Shown here: positions 9,492 to 20,093 of the stretch, piece after piece | Position numbering within the stretch: position 1 is the stretch's first letter | Layout: the number at the start of each line of letters is the position of its first letter | DNA from: Thalassia testudinum | Taxonomy: Eukaryota; Streptophyta; Magnoliopsida; Alismatales; Hydrocharitaceae | Direction of reading: 5' to 3' | Assembly (NCBI GenBank): GCA_037157565.1 | Contig: JAZHRO010000019.1 | Span: 64,478,501-64,542,500, forward strand | Length of the DNA stretch: 64,000 nucleotides | The notes under the pieces: model-generated | What the model was told of the DNA's origin: nothing | The model's input: the letters and a program-made list of their open reading frames with translations, nothing else | The model's database searches: none | Program-made: the position numbers and the translations under genes

Positions 9492-12188
9492 TGTAACGAG
9501 CGTGTGCCCCAGACGTCTTTTAAGACGTCTGGGAGGTGGCCCAGACGTCTGTAAAGACGTCTGGGATCACATCCAGACGTCTGACCAGACGTCCGGGATA
9601 TTTTACAGACGTCTGGCGAACAGTTATGCTCGCACGGGATATTCGTCTGCGTGCCTGTGCGCGCAGACCTGCGATCCTGCCTCTTTCTCTGCGGCTGCAG
9701 GCGACTGCGACCGCCTTCTCTCTCCTCTCCGCGCGGCGTTAAAAGGGGGGGGCGCGCCTCCCCTCCCGTCTCCACCATCTTCCTCCTTCTTCTCTTGCCT
9801 GTGCGCGAGAGCGAGCGGACGCGAGGGCGCAGTGGCAGCGGCAGCCGCAGTAGGCGCGGAGGAGCTGCGGCGTGCGAGGGCGGGGCTCTGCCGTGAGGGC
9901 GAGCTCGCCGGGAGCGGCTTGGCCGGCCGGCGGAGGGCGCAGGGGGGCGCAGAGCGTCGCGGAGAGGGACCTGCTGCGGGCGGAGCAGCGGACGCGCGAG
10001 GTGCGACGCGGGCGGCGTCGCGAGCGGAGGCCGAGCAAGGTTCTGATTCTGGAAAAATTTCCAGAATCAGACGTCTGGATTGATATCCAGACGGCAAGCT
10101 CGACGTCTGTGAGATCATACAGACGTCTGAAAGGTGAGTTTCCACTTTCTTCTTCTTTTTGTCGACTGACCGTACTGAGGGAGGGGGGTTGGCTGTGCGC
10201 AGGTCCTCTGATTCGTCATCTTTGCGAATCAGACGTCTGGAATTTGCACCAGACGGCGGGAGTGACCTCCAGACGTCCGGAGTGACCATCAGACGTCTTG
10301 GATCTAGGCAGACGTCCCCACAGACTTCTGGACGTCCGGGGAACCAAGCCGAACAGGTAATTCTCTGATCCACCATTTAAGACGTCTGGAAGGAGTTCCA
10401 GACGTCTGATTTTGCACAGTATTGTCTTTCTCGACCCGTTTAGGGCCCGTTTGGGCTCCGTTTTCCGCGATTCGAGTTGCGTTCGTTTCATAATTTATTC
10501 CTCTACCCGCCTACAGTAGCTATACACTGTTTTGAGACACTCCTTGTGTTTGATCCTTGTGATAGGACCTCGTTCGGTTGCAGTCTTGAGAGTCGCGGAG
10601 GCGCGCGGGATTCCCGATCACGCCCCCATTACTCCCGTTGTACCTGGTAGAGTGGTTTTAAGTATTAATAAAATCTGTTAAAGTATGGAACCATAACTAG
10701 AACCTAGGGCATTGCATGAATCCTAGGAATGAGAAATATATGAAATGATAGCTCCTAGGTGTTGCATGAATCCTAGGGCCGGAAAACTAGATTGTATGAT
10801 AGATCCTAGGATATGGCATGAATCCTAGGATGGAAAAAACTAGTGGAATGTATATTACTGCAGTCTTGGAAAAATGGAAAGGAATATATAAGCTGCCTGT
10901 GAAATTAATTAACAGCTGCCTGTTATGAACAAAGAAACATGTTTGAGATCATGGAAATTGAGAACGTGAATCTGGAAAGTGAAACATATGATGTTCTGAG
11001 ATAAAGAGCTGGAACCCTACGGGGAATTAGGAGTGGAACTCCTGGAAAGAAAAGGAATGGAACTGAGATGTAGTTTGTACTGTCTCTTGGGTACGCAGTA
11101 CCAAGGGAAGTACCTGTACCTGTTTTAGTGCAGAGTGGGGCCAGCCGCCCCAGGGACCCGGGGTTAGGCTTGGCCGCTCTGTACCGACTTGTTGGCCCTC
11201 GTGTACGTAGTACCGAGGAGAGCTAGTAGTGTTAGGAGAGTACTAGCTACCCCACGGGCCCCGGGGTTCTGCTAGCCTCCTTCACCGACTTGTTAGGCCC
11301 ACTAGGGCAAACCAGGGTAGTCAGGCGAGGGTGCGCGGACTGTGGAGGGGCAAGGCCCCGATTTGGTTACTGTGGAGGGGTTGGACCCCTATTACTGAGA
11401 GGGCTCTGCCCTGGTTCCGTGCTGTGCTTTGGGTGCACCCGTTAACGGAAACGACTGACCGCGTGCCAGTGCGGGCTAGCTACCTGTGCGTTTATCGCGC
11501 GTGCCGTAGTCACCGTTACGTCTGTCAGTGACCTTGGGGTGGTTGACTGAGGGTAGGATCACCACGGGGGACTCTCCCGGCCAGGAGAGCACCACGTGCT
11601 ACTTCTACTTTTGGAAAAGACTGCAATCAAGATCGTCCCACGAGGACATTCGAGATCAAGTAAAGGATCTGAGAAGTAAATGAAATAGTGAGAAAAAAAT
11701 TGAAAGATGTAAATAAAGGAAGTAATAGAACATAACAGCTACTGTACACTCTACTGTTGCCTTTAGTTAGTTTGCCACTCTACTCAGCGTTTTGCTGACG
11801 TGTTACACTCGTTACCTTTTTCAGGACCAGGTGTTGAGCAGCCAGGGTCGGCGGCTGCAGAGGACGCTGGGCCGAGTAGGGTCCAGTAGAGTTACCACAG
11901 CTTTGTACCCCTTTTTGTTTCTGTTCTAGTGAGTAGTTTCTGTTTCCGCTGTACCTTCTTACCTGCAGTTTTGTTATATGATAAATGTTGTTTTACTGTT
12001 GTGGTGGTGCCTACTGTAGTAGTTTCTTTCCTTACTGCTGTACTTTCTTACTGTTAGTTATATTCATGCTGAATGTGGTTTATTTTACTGTCTTTTGGTT
12101 ACTTCCTCGTTGGACGACTGGGTCTTGGGATTAGTCGAGTCGGTCCGGTTCTCGTGTCTCGTAGGGACTCGGGAATCGGGTCGTTACA
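9492..12188 (+). repeat. 3' LTR of chromovirus A
   Basis: The LTR is 2697 bp and nearly identical to the 5' LTR. By-eye differences include a shorter G run after the TTAAAA box (9739-9744) and C/T or A/G transitions. Hairpin 1 is at 10042-10071, and the palindrome array starts near 9508. It ends TCGTTACA and is followed by the right target duplication CCCTT. Confidence 0.97.
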
Positions 12189-12920
12189 CCCTTGAGGATT
12201 GATGACGGGAACAAGGAATCTGATACAGATCGTGTTGAAAAGTCAATCCTAAGCTAGAATTAAAAAGAAATAAGCCACACTTCGCCGCACGAGTATGGCT
12301 GGCAAGTTGTCGGTGGTAACAGCTCATCGACCGGTTGTCCAGAACCCAGCTCAGAAAATGCACTAAAAATTCCCAAAACACTTAGGAAGAAGCGGAGAAG
12401 TAGAATAAACCGGGGAGATATACACTGGATTCACCCTTGTGTTGACCCCGTTAAAAAAATAAAAGTAGGGAGAAAGCTACCGGTTGTAAAGATACACATT
12501 TAGGCAGAATTCTTTTTGAGGTCACCTAGAGGCGTAGAAATCCGAAGTTCGTTTTAATTGCCGGTCAACGAGTCTATCACAATCACAATAAGATGCTTAA
12601 AACTTAGGGTTCTCATCAAATCTTGGGTGAGTTGAATGGCCGTAGAAAGCCACTCTTAAACCCTAAAATTTGAAAATCCAAAAAAAAAAAAAAAAGAGAG
12701 TAAAAACAGAAAAAGAAATTTTTCTTTGAATAAGGCGAGGCTTGAGGCGGTCTGCATTTTGGCTGATACCCGGGCACTGTTGTGTCTTTGAAAGTTCAGT
12801 TCTTAAGTAGACAATTTCTTAATGATTGAAAATAACTCAGGTCCAAATAATCTAACTTAATTCTTTTATAAATAGCATATAGTTTTTGCTAGGGACTAGC
12901 AAAAGATAGGCATGGGGGTA
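12189..12920 (+). mobile_element. Element C internal 3' region, continued
   Basis: The sequence resumes with CCCTTGAGGATTGATGACGG, matching F at 55037 onward, for about 90 bp. It then diverges completely from F until the shared tail TTTTTGCTAGGGACTAGC and the polypurine tract GGCATGGGGGTA just before 12921. No coding capacity is seen. The abrupt loss of similarity suggests that C and F exchanged 3' segments or LTRs. Confidence 0.85.
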
Positions 12921-14349
12921 TGATGTAAACACATTTACACTACTTAAAATGTCTATTTATGCATGTTCTTAAGCATAGGATTGCATTTCATGATATAAAT
13001 ATTGCATTACATGCATCATCTTGCATTTAGAGTAGCTTGAATAAAATGGAGGTTAATTGTCTCCTTTTATGTGCTTGGACAGGGAAAATATTTTATCGGG
13101 GCCTCGGATCAAAGATCCAACCGTATGGATATGATCAGGGCGACGATTGGAGTTCAACGACTCCAAGATCGCCCTAATCAGGCATCCGTAGCATCATATA
13201 GAGACCGGGGAACCTTAGAAGATCAAGGGCCAGGATGGTGTAAATCCGCACTTCAGATGGAAAATCCGACCACACGGATGAATTCGGATCGACGATCGCA
13301 GCCCAACGACACAAAAATCGAGTCAATCCGACATCCGTGGCACCATCTACAACTTCCAGAAGATGGACGGCTAAGATGGCGCCACGTGGCGCCATCTCAG
13401 CCGCCCAATCGGCCGCATGCGTCTAGTGAAGACCGCGCACCGTCTCCTCTCTGCCGTTGGATCTCAATCCAACGGCTGTGGACGCATCGTTTTAAAAGCA
13501 TCCGCGCAACCATTTGGGCGAGGCAGCGCAGCGGTCCAGCGCCTTATCGCGAGGCGCTGGCGCACGTTCAAGCCTCGCCAAGCGATTTCTGAGGTGGGCG
13601 GGCGCGCTCCAATTGACCGCACGATCGCGATCCAACGGCCGCGCGCGCCCGATAGCGCCGACGCGCAATTGGACGCTCTGGTGAACGCGCGATCGTACGC
13701 GCAGGCGGGCGGGCGGCAGCGGTGAAGGCGCGATTTTAAGCCGTCCGATCTCACGATCGGACGGCTGAAAATCAAGCGGCGTGCGTAGGCGTTATGCGCG
13801 CGGCCAGCCGAGCGGGCGCGCGTGGGTGCGGCAGCGACAGCGACGGCGGGGCTTTAGCGGCGGTTTTATCCGTCACTAAAGACCCCTTATTTATTATTTT
13901 GAAGATGTAATGTCCATTTTGCCCACACTCCTTGCAACTATAAAAGGAGACCCCCTCCATACGAAATTTTCATCCCTTCCTTCTCCTCTCTACCTCTCCA
14001 AAGCTCAAGAGAAGCTTGTCCCACACCCGGGATGCTTCTCGCGAGATAAAGTCCAAATTTTCGTCCCCCTTCGGAAGTGGATCCCGCGACGACGACGGCG
14101 TGCTGCTTCGTTCCCGTTCTTCTGCTTCGTCCTCTTTCGTCCCGCTTCGTTCTCCTTCGTCCAAGCGTCGTCCCGTCCGGCTCGTCCTCCAAGCGACCGT
14201 CGAGGAGGATAACTTCTCTCTCCCATTCTTATTTACAGCTTTTCTAGTGTAGAATTTTCCTGCTTTATAGTGTAATTGATTTTTCGCTTTCTAGTGTAAC
14301 TTTCATTTCGTTTGCTTGTATAAACAATTGAAATATTGAATGCATGTTA

Positions 14350-14380
<31 letters not shown>

Positions 14381-14594
14381 TAGTTTGATAGCTCCATTGT
14401 AATTATTTCGCCTTGTTTATCAAAAATCCTAAAAAACATAATTGCGAATATAGATCAACGTAGCCTCCCTGAGTTCGACCCGGAATTCTTTTTCGGTTTA
14501 AATTTTATTTGTTGAACACGAATCCTTCGCTTTCGAACTACAACGACGGGTTTTTCCAAAAACCAAACACGTTAGCGTAGATTCTCGTTCAACA
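12921..14594 (+). repeat. 3' LTR of Athila-like element C
   Basis: It starts TGATGTAAAC directly after the polypurine tract and ends TTCAACA, 1674 bp, much shorter than the 2743-bp LTR of F. It contains GC-rich palindromic stretches around 13380-13780, a TATAAAA box at 13939-13945, a CT microsatellite (about 14353-14380) and, near the end, CTCCCTGAGTTCGACC, shared with the F LTR U5. Directly after it B pol resumes, so C had inserted into B. The matching 5' LTR and left target duplication are outside the window. Confidence 0.85.
13939..13945 (+). promoter_or_regulatory. TATA box of the C LTR
   Basis: TATAAAA lies about 1.0 kb into the LTR, downstream of the GC-rich palindromic segment, as expected for an Athila-type promoter. 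Confidence 0.6.
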
Positions 14595-14596
14595 CC

Positions 14597-14911
14597 CTTC
14601 CTCCCCAGCTTCCTAGTGCACACAACGTGTTCCACGTGTCCAACCTCAGGAAGTACGTCGCTGATCCCAGTCACGTTCTGAGCCACGAGAGTGTCGAGGT
14701 GGGTGACGACCTGACCTACCCCGAGAGACCAGTGCAAATCCTAGACAGAGACGTTCGGAGTTTGAGATGGAAGCAGGTACCCCTGGTGAAGATCTTGTGG
14801 AGGAGCCAGCAGTACGAGGAGGCTACCTGGGAGCCTGAGGTGGCGATGCGAGAGCGGTACCTAGAGCTTTTTGAGGGTACGTCTTTTCGGATCGACTTTG
14901 ATCCTCTTTAA
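14597..14911 (+). pseudogene. Chromovirus B pol, C-terminal fragment with chromodomain
   Basis: It encodes the end of a Tekay-type pol: the [22 protein letters not shown] linker and a chromodomain with [16 protein letters not shown] and [15 protein letters not shown], closely matching A near 9100-9405, and ends at TAA 14909-14911. The fragment is cut on its left by insertion of C. The remainder of B pol should lie beyond the left side of C, outside this window. The visible part carries no stop or frameshift. Confidence 0.9.
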
Positions 14912-15187
14912 GTTTGTTATGCGTTTATTTTTCCTTTTCCGCACCCTAGCTAGCTCATGTTTCAGGGATGAAACTTCCTTTAAGTTTGTTATGATGTAAA
15001 GATCTATTATATTCTAAGACATCAGTCAGATGTCTGGACTATCAGTCAGACGTCTGGACCCCTTCCCAGACGTCTGGAAATTGAAAAATCTGTATGCAAG
15101 GTCGAGTTTGCATGTTGGCTACGCGCAGACAGCTTTCTTCTCTCTCTCTTCTTCTTTTCTCCCCCTCATCGAACCCTAGCTGCTCTC

Positions 15188-15194
15188 TATATAA
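15188..15194 (+). promoter_or_regulatory. TATA box of the B LTR
   Basis: TATATAAGAG lies about 195 bp into the LTR and is followed by a CT-rich leader. L7 has the same box and flank at 34671. Confidence 0.7.
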
Positions 15195-15506
15195 GAGCCC
15201 TCACCCCCCTTCCTCTCTTCTCCACTCCACCACCACCACCTTCCTTCCTCTCCACTACCGTGAGAAGGACGAGCGAGAGAGAGGGAGAGAGAGCGAGGAG
15301 CTAGGAGGAGGAGTGGCGTGAAGAGAGGAGGAGGATGTTGAGCTCGCGAGTTTGTGGGAGCTCTCCAGAGGGCGCACGGCCGGAGCAACGCATGCGGGAG
15401 GAGGAGTGCGTCGGGGCAGTCGTCCCTGACTTCCTGTTGCAGCTGAAGCTGTAACGAGAGGGAGGAGCCGCAGCTGTACGCGGCAGGAGGAGCGAGAGCT
15501 CGCTTT

Positions 15507-15529
15507 GATTCTGGGATTTTCCCAGAATC
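15507..15529 (+). other. Conserved leader hairpin 1 (B LTR copy)
   Basis: Arms GATTCTGGGA and TCCCAGAATC pair around TTT. The loop-proximal pairs differ from those of A while pairing is kept. Confidence 0.7.
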
Positions 15530-17678
15530 TGACGTCTGGAGTGCCGTCCAGACGATGGGTTGGACGTTTGGTGACGACACCGGACGTCTGAAAGCAACGT
15601 TTTGCGAAGGTACATTCTTCTTACGGTTACGGTCATGCAGGTCGCACTACAGAGCCAATCTATTTGGCTAAGGTGGGGAGATTTTCTCTGTCGTGCATAG
15701 GGGCAGCTTTGGGAAGGCACGTGGCATGCCCTCCCATGCGTTTGGGACGTCTGGACAGCTTACCAGATGATCAGAAGCACTCCCAGACGACTGGAGGAAA
15801 GGTTGGACGTCTGGAGCTGAGTCCAAACGGTCAAGTAGGGGTCCTGGACGTCTAAGGTCGACGCAGGAACTTGAGGTGAGACCCTGGTGACTTTTAAGAC
15901 GTTTGGACCTTGTGCCAGACGTCTGATTTGGCTCTGTAGTTATGTTTTGACCCGTTTAGGATCCGTTTGGTATCCGTTTTACGCAAACAAGATATTGGTA
16001 GTTTCCTTGTGAGTTCCTATATATGTTAGAAACCTTTTTATATTGTTCTGAACATCTGTTGTGTTCTGTTCCTCGGCATAGGACCTTGTTCTGTTGCATG
16101 TTCAGGATTTGCAAAGGCACGCGAGTCTACCATTCGAGCCCCCAATACTCTCAGATTGTCTGGTAGAGTGGTTTCCCCCTATTTTAAATATAAAATATGA
16201 ACGCATATGTGAATTAGATAACTAAAAACCTAGGATGTGGAATGAATCCTAGGATAAGAAACAGTTGCATGCGTGCTTGAGCTTGCAGTCATAAATGAAT
16301 GAGTAGAATTGTAAACAATTATCTATTAATAAATACGAGCTGCCTGTTGGAATATGAAATGCCTGTGTTAGTTAAACAGTTACCTGTGATATCACTTGTT
16401 GCATATGTTAATTGTGAAAATACGAGCTGCATGTGTAAATACAAGAATGGAAATGTGAATGATGAAACCTGGTATGAAACAACGTGGTGAATATGAGCAT
16501 GAACACTATAGGGAATTAGGAGTAGAGCTCCTGTGAATGACTAGAAAGGAACTGGAAATGTGAGCGGGAAGTGTGCTGGCCCTTGAGTACGTGGTACTAA
16601 GGAGAGCGACTGTCCCCTATTTAGTGTAAAGCGGGGCTAGCCGCCCTCGGGTTGGGACCTGGGATTAGAATTGGTCACTCTACACTGACTTCTGTTGGCC
16701 CTCGCGTACACTGTATCGGGGAGAGCTAGTAGTGTAAGGAGAGAGCTAGCCACCCCACGGGGCACGGGGTTCAGCTAGCCACCCTACACCGACTTGTTAG
16801 GCCCACTGGGCAAACCGGGGTAGTCAGACGAGGGTGCGTGGACTGTAGAGGGGCGAGACCCCTGTTTGGTTCTGAGGGACTAAACCCCTGTTACTGAGAG
16901 GCCTAGTCTCTATAATGTTCCATGCTATACTTTGGGCATACCCGCTAGCGGAAATGACAGACCGCGTGCCAGTGCGGGGTAGCTACCTATGCGTTTATCG
17001 CACGTGCCGTAGTCACCGCTACGTCTGTCCATGACCTCGGGGTGGTTGACTGGGTGTAGGATCACCATGGGGGACTCTCCCGGTCAGGAGAGCACCACGT
17101 GTGCCTTCTACTCTTGGAAAAGATTGCAATCAAGATCGTTCCCACAATGAACATTGCGAGATCAAGAAGGAAATCTGAAAGTAAACCAATGGGTGAAAAG
17201 GAATGACTTGTAAAATAAAATAATTGGAAAAGATAAATTTACCTGTTAGCTTTTACAGCTTTAGTTAGTTGATTACCACTCTACTCAGCGTTCGCTGACT
17301 CCGTTTTACTCATAACCCTCTACAAGTCCAGGAGTTGGGCAACCCGAGTCATCGGCTGTAGAGGGTGCTGGGCCCTATCGAGCCTAGCAGTAGTTTCCTA
17401 TTTTGTTGTACTCTCTGTTCTGCCAGTGAGTTATAGACTGTTATTACCATTTCTGTTTTTGTACTTTGTTCTACTTTACTGTTGTGGTGGTGATATGTAC
17501 TGTTAGCAGCTTTTACTTCCTTTACTGCTTGTACTCTTTTACTATTAATTACTTTGCATAGTGAATATGGTTTACTTTTCTACTTTTCGATTATTTCTTG
17601 TTGGATGACTAGGTCTTGGGATTAGTCGATTCGAGCCGGTCTCGGGTCCTGTAGGGATTCGGGAACTGTGTCGTAACA

Positions 17679-18132
17679 GCTTTCAACGCACAGAAGGAAG
17701 CTTGTGTGCAGTGTGGGATTGCACGTTTCATCAAGTTCTTCAAGATTTGGCATGGTCCCACAACCGTGACCGCGAGATTCTTGCAGTCAAAGGTGGTCGT
17801 CAGCCATGGATGGATGATGGAGATGGAGAAGGTCAAAGGGGCTTCTTTGTAAGGAAAATCGAAAGTTAGGGGGGTATTTGCAAGGAAATCAGGAAATTAA
17901 GGGTGAAATTGAAAACATGGTCAAGAGGAAGTTTAAATGAGCCCAAATTTTTATAGTGACCTAATTTGGACATATGGAATTTAGTGGTCACTAAAATTTT
18001 CTATTTTGATGACGTTTGTATAGTTAATTTACAATTTGACCAAAAATGTACCAAATACCCACTTAGGTTTCTGTTTAAGGTCAAAATGGATTTCATTTGT
18101 CAAATTAACTATTCTAATCCTGATAGAATATT
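17679..18132 (-). repeat. Old Athila-like LTR D, part 1 (reverse orientation)
   Basis: Read on the minus strand, this matches the 5' part of LTR E: the segment around GTGACCTAATTTGGAC on the plus strand corresponds to the reverse complement of E near 41080, and similarity runs on to the left edge of L4. It is cut on the left by B and on the right by L4. The divergence from E is large, so this is one of the oldest layers. No coding sequence is seen. Confidence 0.75.
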
Positions 18133-20093
18133 TATTAAGACCCGTGCTGTTAAAGCCCTTTAAGATGTCTGGGACCTGGGTCAAATGTCTGGACACCTTC
18201 CCAGATGTCTGGAAATCAAATTTTTCATGTATGTCCTCACGTCTATGCGCGTGCTGCGTGCAGACAATACACAACCTCATTTTCTTCTCTCTCCTCTCGC
18301 CGATGAAACCCTAACCCAGCGCCTACTTAAACCCTCTCCTCTCCCTCGTTCACCTCACCTTCAGCCACCCTTCTTCTTCCTCTAGTGAGAGCGGTGAGAA
18401 GCGAGTAGTGAGGAGCGGGCATGAGCGGCGTGTGAGGAGAGGAGGAGCAGCGAGGGGAAGGGAGGAGAGCACACACGCGAGCTCGTGTCGGAGCTTGCCA
18501 AAGAGCCCACGGTCGATCGGCGCGTGCGTGAGGCGGAGAGGTGCGTCAGGGAGGTCCTCCCCAACACTACTGCAGCCAGAGCAACAATCGAGCGGGCGCG
18601 GCGCGGCCCGAGAAGGCGAAGGTAGCTTCTGGTTCTGGGATTTTCCCAGAATCAGACGTCTGGATCGACATCCAGACGACGCAGACAACGTCTGGAGGAG
18701 GTTCTAGACGACTGAGAGGTAAATCCCGCGACGTACACCTTCCTTTGCGGATACGGCCATGCAGGCTGTTCCGCCGAGGCACTGTTCTGTGCCATATTGA
18801 GGAGATTTGCGTCGCGAGTGCAGGATTCGCTTCGAGAAGGCACAGGACACGCCCTCCCACGTAGTTCAGACATCTGGGCGAGGCACCAGACAGCGGGAAG
18901 CGTCTCCAGACGTCCAAAGAGGTGGTCAGACATCTAGAACTGGGTCCAGATGGTTCAGCGGAGTTCCTGGATGTCTGAGGAGTACGCAGAGTTGAGGTAT
19001 GGTTCTGGACCTTTTTAAGACGTCTGGAAGGTGTTCCAGACATCTAATATGAATCAGAATTACTGTTTTGACCCGTTTAGGATCCGTTTGAGATCCGATT
19101 TCCTCAATTAAGATTCTGTTGCTCTCCGTATAAGTTCCTCTACTTGTTGGAATACTTTTTATCTTGTTCTGAGTGGTTTCTTATGATTGATCCTTGTGAT
19201 AGGACCTCATTCTGTTGCGGATTTGGGGTTTGCTGAGGCACGTGGACCTGTCAATCAATTCCCCATTACTCCTAGGTTTACTAGTAGAGTGGCTTCCCCT
19301 AATTTAATTACAAACATAAATGCATATCTGGAATGAATGTTAGATCCTAGGGTATGGCATGAAACCTAGGACTAGAAGCACTGGAATAGTTGTATGGAAT
19401 GTATGAATTGCAGTCTTGGATGAGTAAATAGAATAATAACAATTGCCTGTAAATGGATAACTGCTGCCTATGAAATGTAAAGTACTGTTGTTAGCAACTG
19501 TTGCATGTAAATTCCTGTTGTTTGCAATTAAATACGAGCTGCCTGTATATGAATTGGAAATGGAAGATTGAATGTTGAAAACACGAGTTACCTGTAAATA
19601 AACCTGGAATGTGAATAATAAAGTTACATGCTACATGTGTAGAACCTGAGAAATGGAAATAGAAATGATGAAACCTAGTATGGCTTGGCCTGAGAAACAT
19701 GAGCATGAATCCTACGGGAGAATAAGAGTTGAGCTCCTGGAAATACATGGAATAGATTTGGAAAATGCTTTGGGAAGTGTGCTTAGCCTTGAGTGCGTGG
19801 TGCTAAGGGAAGTGCATGTTACCTCTTAATGTAAAGGGGTGCTTGCCACCTTTCGGGTTGAGACCTAGGGTGGGTTTGGCCACTTTGCACCGACTCGGTG
19901 GCCCTCGTGTACACTGTACTGGGGAGAGTTACTAGTGTAGGGAGAGGGTTAGCCACCCTACGTGGCCTGGGGTTCAGCTAGCCTCCCTACACTGACTTGT
20001 TAAGCCCACTAGGCAAACAAGGGTAGTCAGGCGAGGGTGTGCGGACTATAGAGGGGCGAGACCCCTATTTAGTTCTTAGGGGCTAGACCTCTG
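18133..20093 (+). repeat. Chromovirus solo LTR L4, left part
   Basis: It begins TATTAAGACC (the TG has decayed), with target duplication ATATT at 18128-18132 matching 25931-25935. Contents: ACGTC-type sites, hairpin 1 (18629-18655), donor-like GT (18719, 18997), hairpin 2 (about 19014-19050) and one CCTAGG-bounded unit near 19350. No internal region or second LTR is present, so it is a solo LTR formed by recombination. It is interrupted by S at CTCTG (20089-20093). Confidence 0.88.
18629..18655 (+). other. Conserved leader hairpin 1 (L4 copy)
   Basis: Arms CTGGTTCTGGGA and TCCCAGAATCAG pair around TTT with a single G-T (G-U in RNA) wobble at the position where A and B have A-T. Confidence 0.7.

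Larger units (their letters stand above)
1764..12188 (+). mobile_element. Complete Ty3/gypsy chromovirus A (Tekay/Del type), 10.4 kb
   Basis: Two 2.7-kb LTRs (1764-4462 and 9492-12188) start TGTAACGA and end TCGTTACA, a perfect 8-bp inverted terminus. Both sides carry the 5-bp target duplication CCCTT (1759-1763, 12189-12193), which proves an insertion into Athila C. An initiator-Met primer site, gag, pol and a chromodomain lie in order on the plus strand. About 17 differences between the LTRs (roughly 0.6 percent, by eye) suggest an age of a few hundred thousand years at the rate often used for plant LTRs. A TAG separates gag from pol, so this copy may not be autonomous. Confidence 0.97.
14995..17678 (+). 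repeat. 3' LTR of chromovirus B
   Basis: It is 2684 bp, TGTAAAGATC to GTCGTAACA. It follows the B pol end and the duplicated CTTTAAGTTTGTTAT (14906-14920, 14978-14992). It carries AGACGTCT sites near 15030-15075, TATATAA at 15188-15194, hairpin 1 (15507-15529), donor-like GT sites (15610, 15876), hairpin 2 near 15894-15930, one CCTAGG-bounded unit near 16228, and the usual conserved 3' part. The next five bases are GCTTT; the partner duplication would be left of the window. Confidence 0.92.
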
